A stretch of 64,000 bases of DNA, taken from the NCBI GenBank assembly GCA_905221605.1, contig CAJNDS010002209.1:341164-405163 (forward strand), read 5' to 3'. Position 1 is the first letter of the stretch; each line of letters starts with the position of its first letter. A program made the translations under genes and the position numbers. The stretch is from Symbiodinium natans (taxonomy: Eukaryota > Sar > Dinophyceae > Suessiales > Symbiodiniaceae). Below the pieces are notes generated by a model. That model had not been told where the DNA came from and searched no databases. It saw only the letters and a program-made list of their open reading frames with translations. Of this stretch, positions 56,341 through 64,000 are shown in pieces.

Positions 56341-57496
56341 ATTCTTCCGACCCCTAGAGTACCTTGGCTTTCGGCCGCCTAAGAAGCTTGGAGCTGGGTA
56401 TGACCTGCCAAAAAAAAACAGGTAGGCGTCGGCGCCTTAGAAGGTAAAAGGACTCTCCTTCCTAGTTGCCCAATACCCTGGCTTTAAAAAAGTTTATAAG
56501 CTTCTCTTTTGGCAGGGGGTTTAGTAGACCCAAAAAGTTTAAAGTTCACCGAAGCCTGTTGGACTCCTAAGTCTTTCAGGGTGTTTGAGCCCAAAAACCA
56601 TACCGGATGAGGTCGTTGCGGTACTTTCAGCCCGATGGTGCCTTGTGATCTTGTTGTGTTTGTTGATGGTGGGGTCTACTTTTGGAGGAATTTCAGGCGT
56701 GTGGAAAGAATACTTGGTCAGTTCTCCAAGTCATGGGTCCTTTTTGGGAAACCTAGATAACAGGGACCGCCTCATAATGCTCATAATGGGAACACAAAAG
56801 GAACCATATTCCCGAGAAGTGACCACTTCTAAGCGAGATGGTCCTGAGAGAAGAAATATGAAATGTGCACCCCAAGTCCCGAAGTCCCCAGTACTAAACT
56901 GAGGTCTCCCCAACGAAACCTCTAGGGTTTAGAGTTTAGGGGTTAGGGTTTCGGGTTGAGGGCCACACCCTGAAGGGCTTCGAGTGGCTCAGAACCCAGG
57001 CATTGGAAGCGTATTTTCAGCGACGTGCCCGCAGCCACCCTACGCCGAAACCCTAAAACCCTAAACTGAACCTTGCAGCGTTCAGCCAAACTCTAGGCCG
57101 TCCGTCCCAAACCACTTCAACCTGCCGAAACATTGCATATGGCAATGGGTATTTTCTTTTATACCCCACATAGAAGCGAATCCCCTGTAAAGGGACCCCC
57201 ACAAAAATGGGTACCCCTATTTTCGGAAACCCCCCGTATCCCGAAAGCCCAATCTTCTGCGCCCTCTAGGCCCTAAGGCCCCCCCAAACCCTTCCACCAC
57301 AAACTCCTACAACAACCCCCGAAACCCTACTTGGAGGTTCAATGGGGTACTTAGAAGTATGCACTAGAAGTAGGGTAGCTGTGGTTATAACCTTGCTTGG
57401 GGTACTCAGAACCCTAAAACACTGAACCCCAAACCCTAAACCCTTAACCCTAAACCCTAAACATTAAACCCCAACCCTAAACCCTAAACCCTAAAC

Positions 57497-57550
57497 CCCG
57501 GCCTCCTCACTGGTGGCATAAGGCTCAGCCGGCAAGGCTTTTGGAAGTTC
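57497..57550 (-). CDS. Giant gene: 18-codon exon
   Basis: The acceptor CCAGACCCCAG and donor GGG/GTTTAGGG bracket ELPKALPAEPYATSEEAG, phase 0 at both ends. Arrays abut it on both sides. Confidence 0.5.
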
Positions 57551-57768
57551 CTGGGGTCTGGTCCAAGAGGTCGAGGGTTTAGGGTTTAGGGTTTAGGGTT
57601 TAGGGTTTAGGGTTTAGGGTTTAGGGTTTAGGGTTTAGGGTTTAGGGCCCAACCGACTTTCTAGTGGCTTGCGGGGTCCTGTCCGGGTTTCTAAGGCCTA
57701 GGAGTAACCTGGGAATCAAAAGGGTGCCCTTCTTGGTTCTTCAAGGGGTCTTGTAAGGGAACCTAAAA

Positions 57769-57917
57769 CCCTAAAAACAGGAACAAGGGTTTAGGGTTTA
57801 GGGTTTAGGGTTTAGGGTTTAGGGTTTAGGGTTTAGGGTTTAGGGTTTAGGGTTTAGGGTTTAGGGTTCCCTAAACCCTAAACCCTAAACCCTAAACCCT
57901 AAAAACAGGAACAAGGG
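57769..57917. repeat. Head-to-head telomeric array bounded by a 21-bp direct repeat
   Basis: The repeat ending aaaaacaggaacaaggg occurs at 57769-57789 and 57897-57917. Between them about eleven TTTAGGG copies meet CCCTAAA copies through tttagggttccctaaa near 57868. The structure is a perfect foldback. Confidence 0.9.
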
Positions 57918-58169
57918 CCTGCTCTGGGTCCTAGCCCTAACCTCTGAATCCTAAACAAACAGTCCTAGAAGGTTCACACGGGTGTTCAAGGCGTACAGGG
58001 TGTCAGGGCTATACCTGAACCCCATGCAAAAAGGGCCTCTAAAACAGTTCCGTAGGGTCCAGCTCTGAGGTGCAGGCTGTATAGGAATAGGGTTTAGGGT
58101 TTAGGGTTCAGGGTTCAGGGTTTAGGGTGTAGGGTTCAGGGTTTCAGGCACTAGGGTTTAGTGTAGGGC

Positions 58170-58214
58170 CCAGGAATCCACTTTCCCATCCGACAGCTTC
58201 ACTTGGTAAATAGA
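58170..58214 (-). CDS. Giant gene: possible 15-codon exon
   Basis: The acceptor GATCATATAG and GC donor TGG/GCCCTA bracket SIYQVKLSDGKVDSW in phase 0. YQVKLSDGKVDSW resembles VQLSKDGQS at 46254-46338. Confidence 0.4.
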
Positions 58215-58561
58215 CTATATGATCGGGCTATGACTTAGTACTTACACAATAAAAAATTTATAACCTGCAAAGTGTCCGTAGGGTTCAAAGTACGCTTGCG
58301 AAAGGCGCATGTGCAGCGGTGTTTTCGTGTGCGCGTGTGCGTGAACCCTATTTCGTAACATAAACACTGAAAACTCAGCCCAGCAATGTGATTTTTTTCC
58401 GGATTTTTACTCACTGTTTCATTTCAACTCTAAACCCTAAACCCTAAACCCCAAACCCTAAACCCTAAAAACCCTAAACCCTAAAAGCCCTAAACCCTAA
58501 ACCCCAAACCCTAAACCCTAAACCCTCAACCCTAAACCCTAAACCAAATTAATGATTGTTC

Positions 58562-58636
58562 GCCCAGGGCGCCGCTGCAACTCCAATTGTCAAACCATCT
58601 GCGAATGCCGAGGTCACATCCTCGACGCCTCAGCTG
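58562..58636 (-). CDS. Giant gene: possible 25-codon exon
   Basis: The acceptor CCTGGCCTAG opens QLRRRGCDLGIRRWFDNWSC, then SGALG, with a GA donor. The plus strand is equally open (GAAATPIVKPSANAEV) behind a good acceptor, so strand is undecided. Confidence 0.35.
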
Positions 58637-58923
58637 CTAGGCCAGGCGGGTTCAGGGCTCAGGGTTCAGGGTTTAGGGTTGTGGACGATAGGGCTTAGAT
58701 TCCTTGAGCCCTACAAGCCCAAGCCCTAAACCCTAAATAGCCTAAGCCCCAATATCAGACCCAAGCCCCTTTCTTGGCTCATAGGCACTTAGAAGTAGGG
58801 CTATAAGTACCCGAAGTTAGGACATATATATATATATATATAGCTAACCATAGTCATACTCTTTACCCTACTTACAAGTACCCAAACGAACCTTCAAGCA
58901 ACTCATCAAGCCAAAAGGCAAAC

Positions 58924-58982
58924 TTCGAAGTATTTGGCCCCGCCGTTAGCACGGAGAGGTCCATCGCCGAAGAGCACCGCGC
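58924..58982 (-). CDS. Giant gene: SPRY domain 1, 'YFE' exon
   Basis: The acceptor CCTCTTGGGAG is followed by two bases and AVLFGDGPLRANGGAKYFE, then the donor GAA/GTTTGC. It is paralogous to 34820-34881 and 45850-45905, here with a GT donor. The first two bases complete Gly with the base left by 61736-61812. Confidence 0.75.
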
Positions 58983-60167
58983 CTCCCAAGAGGGGGTTTA
59001 GGGCTTACATGTTTAGGGTTTAGGGTTTAGGGTTTAGGGCTTAGGGTTTAGGGCTTACATGTTTAGGGTTCAGGGCCTAGTTTTAGGTTTCGTTGTAGGG
59101 TTTAGGATTGCAGTGGGGCAATAGAACATACATGTGGGCGAAGTGAACAAGTTTTGTGCTTGCCTGGGGAATTATGCATCACTTTGCGTACAGGTCGAAA
59201 CCCGAAAAACTAAACTCTAAACCTAGACGAACTTTAGGGCTTAGGGCATAGGGCATAGGGCTTAGGGTGTAGGGTTTGGGGTTTAGTGTCTACAGGTGAT
59301 GAACCTGCTTTGGACCTTCTTTGATTTAGCAAAAAGACTGTAAGGAATGTCTCGGAAGTCTCTGCAAAAAAGGCCAGAAAACTCGCCACGCCCTTCTTTG
59401 GCGCGTTCCTGAGATCAAAGTGCGTAATGAAGTGAAAGTTCGCAAGGTCTTGCATTGGAAACCTGCTGGCCATCTACGAAAGCGTCCAAGACAGCACCTA
59501 AAAGTAGACGATTCGCGCAACGTTTGTGCCGTGGATCTCTGTCAACACAGCAACTAAACATTGAGTCCTAAACCCTAAACCCCAAGCCCTGCAACGAAGT
59601 CAGCCGTATTGTGCCCTGAGCCCGAGTGCGCCCCAATCCCCAAACCCTGAACCCCATGGCGCCTAAGCCGGCACCTTTTGGATGAACTCCTGCACTTGAA
59701 GGGTAGGGTTTAGGGTCTAGGGGCTAGGGTCCAGGGTTCAGGGGTATTCCTCAGTCGGGACTTGTACGTACATTCCGCCTCTCCCCGCTCCCCATATGGT
59801 GGGATTCCAAAATAGCGAGTATCTTTCTTGTTTTTGTTGGGGGGGGGGGGGGGGGGTTCTCTATAGTAAGGATTACATGATTACAGCATTTTCGGGTAAG
59901 TTGGGGTTGCCCCAGCCGACAACCACCGTTAAGCACACACACACACACACGGACTCCAAGCAGGGTTCTAAGGGCCGTATAGGTCTGCTAGGGATTTTAT
60001 GATCTTAGGGGGAATTTGAAGGGCTTTGTCGGGGTTTATGGGTTATACGAGGTCTACGTAAAAACAGGCTCGGGGCTTTGCTTACCATGTCACGATTTGT
60101 TTTGTGCTCGAGGGTGTTACCACACTTTAAGATACAGCAGGCATGCGAGCTCACAGTAGGGGCATCA

Positions 60168-60510
60168 GGGTTTAGGGTTTATGTTAGGTTAGGGTTTAGG
60201 GTTTAGGGTTTAGGGTTTAGGGTTTAGGGTTTAGGGTTTAGGGTTTAGGGTTTAGGGTTTAGGGTTTAGGGTTTAGGGTTTAGGGTTTAGGGTTTAGGGT
60301 TTAGGGTTTATAGGGTAGGGTAGGGTTTAGGGTTTAGGGTTTAGGGTTTAGGGTTTAGGGTTTAGGGTTTAGGGTTTAGGGTTTAGGGTTTAGGGTTTAG
60401 GGTTTAGGGTTTAGGGTTTAGGGTTTAGGGTTTAGGGTTTAGGGTTTTGGGTTTAGGGGTTTGGGTTTAGGGTTTAGGGTTTAGGGTAGGGGGTTTAGGG
60501 TTTTTAGGGT
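60168..60510 (+). repeat. Longest telomeric array, about 45 TTTAGGG copies
   Basis: Over 300 bases of nearly perfect heptamers with one tatagggtagggtag interruption near 60310 and a degenerate right end. It is interstitial, with unique DNA on both sides. Confidence 0.98.
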
Positions 60511-61234
60511 TTTTAGGGTGTGTAGAAGGGAAGCTCGCTGGTGCTAAAAGCACCCGAGCCGCTCGCTTGCGTTAGCATGTAGTCCCACCCCAACCACCCA
60601 AACTATTCTCATTTAGGGTTTAGGGTTCACCCCCCAAACCCCCCTCAAGCGGGGCTTTTTAGCTTTTGCTTGTTACAGAGAAAGAGGGTGGGGCCTCCCG
60701 AGCTTTGTGGAGCCTGTCAGTGGCTCGTAGGCTTCTTGGAGCTTTCACGGAGTAAAATGGAGGGGTGCCCAAAACCATCGATTGCAATCCTAGAACCCAA
60801 CATTCATTACGGGTCTGGGCGCCCTAGGCCAGCAAAAACGCTGGGTCGGGGTCCAGCCTGTTGTCCAGGATAGGGAGGAAAAGCGTTCCACATGGGTTTT
60901 AGGGGGTCTAGCAAGGTTCTCAAAAGGTCCGCAAGTCTGTGTGGGGGGTCCCAACAGGCCAGCCAAGAGCCTGTCAGCCTTTCAGAAATTCCAGGGGCCT
61001 GAAGCGGCCCACAGCCGGCCTTCCAAGAGCCTGTCAGCCTCAGGGGCCTTCCAGGGGCTTCTGGGGTTTGCAGGGGCCTCTCTAGGCAAAAAAGCGGTTT
61101 TTGAGCAGGAGCCCCCCTACACCAGCCCAGAAGGGGGGGGTCCCTGGAATCTGCCAGCCTGGGACCCCAGACCCCCACGGGGGGGGTACCCCCAGACCCC
61201 CCTTGAGGGCTGACGCCCCAGGTCTGAGGCGTAG

Positions 61235-61359
61235 CCAGTCACTGCCGTCTCGTCTACCGGGAGGCTTTACCCTCCCTCACCGTTCTGTGGAGACGCTCGG
61301 TCGGGGACCTCGGTCGCAGCCTCGAGCGCCCATGCATATGGACCGCGGCGCTCTCGGCA
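61235..61359 (+). CDS. Coding island, strand ambiguous
   Basis: On plus, the acceptor AGGCGTAG is followed by two bases and 41 codons (SHCRLVYREALPSLTVLWRR, then more), then the donor A/GTTTAGGG, with about 75% G/C third positions. The minus strand is equally good (ESAAVHMHGRSRLRPRSPTE). It is probably coding, but on which strand cannot be told. Confidence 0.3.
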
Positions 61360-61735
61360 GTTTAGGGTTTAGGGTTTAGGGTTTAGGGTTTAGGGTTTAG
61401 GGTTTCGGGCTTAGGTGTTCAACCTGGTATGCCTGTCAAGACAAAAGTTGAGGCTTTAGGGTTTTAGGGGGGTTAGGATGTAAGGTTTTGGGGCTTAGCC
61501 TCATCAAGCCCGATATGTCCAAACTTTGAAGGCTGCTTGATGTAAAGACCCCATGGCAGCCCTTACGCTCAAAATAGCAAACCTGACAGAATGAGGCCTG
61601 TCCAAAAACCCTGAACTAAGAGGTCTTGGAACCCTATAGGGTAGTGACATGATAGCTAGTAAAAAGAAGCTCTGCAAACCCTAAACCCTAAACCCTAAAC
61701 CCGAAACCCTAAACCCTAGACTGCTTCCCAAGGGC

Positions 61736-61812
61736 CTGTGCGCCGCGCCACCAGGCCCTTGAGGCTCACGATGGGGGTCAGGAGAGCGCTGCTGAAGCCG
61801 CTGAACCTCTCT
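61736..61812 (-). CDS. Giant gene: 25-codon exon
   Basis: The acceptor CACCCGCTGCAG is followed by one base, ERFSGFSSALLTPIVSLKGL, VARRT and one base before the GC donor G/GCCCTT. Nearly all third positions are G or C. LLTPIVSLKG resembles a SPRY end strand. The exon that should precede it was not found. Confidence 0.6.
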
Positions 61813-61873
61813 CTGCAGCGGGTGATTGCGAGTCTGTGCGTGCGTGTGTGACTTTTGTTTTGGGGCGCGGGCG

Positions 61874-61875
<2 letters not shown>

Positions 61876-61919
<44 letters not shown>
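61876..61919. repeat. Poly-G tract, about 40 bases
   Basis: An almost pure G run, the longest homopolymer in the window. The true length may differ because of sequencing slippage. Confidence 0.95.
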
Positions 61920-62407
61920 GGGGGAGTGGAGTTAGGCTTCGGGATCTTAGGGCCTATGAGGCTACAGCACAAGAAGCCCAAGAAACTGGCAGGTTCCAGC
62001 CCCCAATTCTTCGGGCAGAGCCTCCCAACAAATCTGCGGTGAGAGTCAGGGTTCCCGAGGCAGCCTGAAAGCCAAAAAGCATTTTTTTAGGGTTTAGGGT
62101 TTAGGGTTTAGGGTTTAGGGTTTAGGGTTTGTAGGTCTTGCCTCGCATCTGGAGTTGAGGGTATCGTTCTAAACGGGCTTGGGCTTCGTGTTTTGTGCTT
62201 TGATACGCGGAGGGGGGGTTCAAGGAGCTTAAGGCTGCACCCTGCAGCCCAAATGTACTTCCATGACCTTCACCCTAAACATCCCTCAGCCCTAAGCCTC
62301 ATGGGCCACGTGGGTGGCTGATCCATTAGGGTTTAGGGTTTAGGGTTTAGGGTCTAGGGTTTAGGGTTTCGGGTTTAGGGTTTAGGGTTTAGGGTTTCGG
62401 GTCTTGC

Positions 62408-62466
62408 CTCCGGTCGGGTGGCTCCGCGTGCAAGTCCAGAGAAATCCTCAGCCAGCGAAGCATTAG
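62408..62466 (-). CDS. Giant gene: 19-codon exon
   Basis: The acceptor GGGGGGTGCAG is followed by two bases and NASLAEDFSGLARGATRPE, then the GC donor GAG/GCAAGACC. The same GAG/GCAAGACC string occurs at 62140-62151. Confidence 0.55.
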
Positions 62467-62489
62467 CTGCACCCCCCCCCCAAACCCTC

Positions 62490-62608
62490 GTTTAGGGTTT
62501 AGGGTTTAGGGTTTAGGGTTTAGGGTTCAGAGTTTAGGGTTTAGGGTTTAGGGTTTAGGGTTTAGGGTTTAGGGTTTAGGGTTTAGGGTTTAGGGTTTAG
62601 GGTTTGGG
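62490..62608 (+). repeat. TTTAGGG array, about 16 copies
   Basis: This is the right wall of the exon at 62408-62466; one TTCAGAG variant is present. Confidence 0.97.
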
Positions 62609-62989
62609 GGGACCCAAACCCTTACTAAACCATGAACGTGTCTTTAAGACCAGAAGGTTCTCGAGTTAAGTACCAAACCACGAACGTGGGTTAACCGGTG
62701 AGCCCACTAAAACCATTTGGTTCTAAGAGATAACCCGGATGTGAAAAAGGCTTCTGGAATTAACCCAGCCTTACTAAGGGTGCTCATCGCCTCTTCCCGC
62801 AAACCTAAGACTCCTAAACCCTCAAGCCCTCAATCCCAAATACCCTAAACCGTGACCCTAAACCCTAAACCCCAAACCCTACAACCCTAAGACCCTAAAA
62901 CCCTAAACCCCAAACCCCAAACCCTAAACCCTAAACCCTAGGCTGGAGGGTGGGAGTGGGAAGCAGGTGGCTGACGGGAGGCGCCGTGC

Positions 62990-63043
62990 CGCGCTGCCCG
63001 AAGTCCACGAAGGGAAGCAGCGCTTGACTGCTGGGAAGGTTGC
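62990..63043 (-). CDS. Giant gene: last strand of the rightmost SPRY domain
   Basis: The acceptor AACCCCAG is followed by two bases and NLPSSQALLPFVDFGQR, then a GC donor; the frame stays open to 62945, so the 3' edge is uncertain. Joined in phase to 63705-63775, NG...NLP...LLPFVDFG gives the canonical SPRY ending. Confidence 0.75.
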
Positions 63044-63704
63044 CTGGGGTTTAGGGTTTAGGGTTTAGGGTTTAGGGTTTAGGGTTTAGGGTTTAGGGTT
63101 TAGGGTTTAGGGTGAGGGCTTCGGATTTAGGGTTTAGGGTTGGCGTTTGGGGTTTGGGTTCAGGATTTAGGGTTTGGGGTTTGGGTTCAGGATTTCGGGT
63201 TCAGGGTTGTGAGGTTTGTAAGGCCTCGGGGCTTTCAAGACGGAAGTTATAGGGTATACCATGCTTGAGTTTTAGGCTTTAGGGTTAGGTTTGCAGACTT
63301 CGGGCTTGGGTTTGCAGACATGAACCGCGCCTGCCCAAAACACAACCCATACAAAACCCCAAGATCTGAACACCCCAACCCTTAGGCTTAAAATAACCCA
63401 AAATCCCAACCCCTACAGGCCTGATGCCTCCAACCTTAAAGCCTAACACCCTAAGCCCTCTCACCCCGAAGCCCTACACCTTATAGAGATCCTAAGCCCT
63501 CAGCCCTCAGCCCGAAAAGCGGAAACACGAACCCTGTAAACAAACCGCTAGAAGTAAACCCTGTAAGCCGTGAAGCCCTTAACAGAGAAGCTCTAGATCC
63601 CAAGCCCTAGACCCCCAAACCCTCTTCGCCCTAAACCCTAAACCCTAAACCCTAAACGCCCCAAACCCCTTTTTAGCCCCCTGAAGAGCCCCTGTAAGCC
63701 CGGC

Positions 63705-63775
63705 CTGCGACATCACGGACCACGTAGCGGCCGTTGACGCACAGCGAGAGGAGGCCATTGGGAGCCGCCAGCAAC
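63705..63775 (-). CDS. Giant gene: 'VNG' strand exon of the rightmost SPRY domain
   Basis: The acceptor ACCGCTCAG is followed by one base, LLAAPNGLLSLCVNGRYVVR, DVA and one base before the GC donor G/GCCGGG. The single base plus GC at the next exon makes Gly. The first half of this domain should lie beyond the window. Confidence 0.75.
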
Positions 63776-63785
63776 CTGAGCGGTT

Positions 63786-63860
63786 ACATATATATATATA
63801 TATATATTTATATTTACTTATTTATTTATATTTATATTTATATATATACATATATATGGG
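63786..63860. repeat. A/T microsatellite
   Basis: An alternating ta and attta run, with no coding potential. Confidence 0.95.
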
Positions 63861-64000
63861 GTTTGGGGTTTGGGGTCAGGGGTTTAGGGTTTCGGGTTTC
63901 GGGGTTTCGGGTCGGGGTGTCTCAGCTGCTGAGGGACAGAAAACTTGGCCCACGGAGGCAGCAAGCCATGGCCAACTTACGAGTAGCTCTGACGAGCTTC

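Larger units (their letters stand above)
16198..63775 (-). other. Proposed giant multi-SPRY gene in small exons
   Basis: About 40 coding islands read right to left form a chain whose neighbouring phases usually agree. Ordered SPRY signatures recur along it: a V.(F/I)G..PL...YFE exon, then LG(V/F)....P, then ESY/ESW..G(Y/F)..GY(N/D)G, then a (G/N)D.(V/A)G.L strand, then NG..V...YP..DLLG. SPRY domains bind peptides or act as scaffolds; the protein's function cannot be inferred. Exons average about 60 bases and introns about 1 kb, mostly with telomeric arrays inside both ends. The gene may continue past the right edge of the window and may in fact be two or more genes. Each exon is listed separately. 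Confidence 0.55.

Noticed and set aside
60168..60510. A true chromosome end
   Set aside because: Unique and coding-like DNA continues on both sides, so the array is interstitial.

Overview
The window looks like nuclear DNA of a dinoflagellate, Symbiodiniaceae-like at best guess. Four things suggest this. It is saturated with the plant-type telomere heptamer TTTAGGG/CCCTAAA, a type reported for dinoflagellates. It carries a LINE with endonuclease, reverse transcriptase and RNase H. It has a secreted beta-propeller-like gene of a kind common in these algae. And many short GC-rich coding islands are bounded by AG acceptors and by GT, GC or GA donors, the relaxed donor set known from dinoflagellates. 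I see no bacterial gene layout, rRNA, tRNA or CRISPR array.

Layout. Positions 1-4,100 hold a minus-strand secreted-protein gene: a signal-peptide exon at 3,724-3,792, a large propeller exon at 2,318-3,630 and perhaps a small exon further left. From about 4,100 to the right edge, small GC-rich islands of 24-110 bp lie every 0.3-3 kb. Each is typically walled on its left by CCCTAAA arrays and on its right by TTTAGGG arrays. Read on the minus strand, many islands have an acceptor, a high-GC3 open frame and a donor, and neighbours usually agree in phase. The chain from about 63.8 kb down to about 16.2 kb can be read as one very large gene with at least three, probably four, SPRY domains: the C-terminal half of one at 63.8-63.0 kb, a weak one at 59.0-51.6 kb, one at 46.3-38.9 kb and the clearest at 35.5-29.0 kb. 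Islands left of 16 kb are of the same kind, but I cannot assign them to a gene.

A full-length-looking LINE (22.1-27.1 kb, plus strand) sits inside one of these introns, antisense to the host gene. The rest is intron or intergenic DNA: telomeric arrays, several families of short MITE-like inverted-repeat elements, microsatellites and homopolymer runs.

The main point: in transcript orientation most introns begin with TTTAGGG copies and end with CCCTAAA copies, so each intron is an inverted repeat of telomeric sequence that could fold and bring exon ends together. Three arrays are bounded by direct repeats of 16-31 bp, as if telomeric DNA had been inserted at staggered breaks.

Limits: exon edges were read by eye, and where several sites were possible I used phase and SPRY order to choose. 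Many islands are open in several frames on both strands. Confidence is given for each exon.
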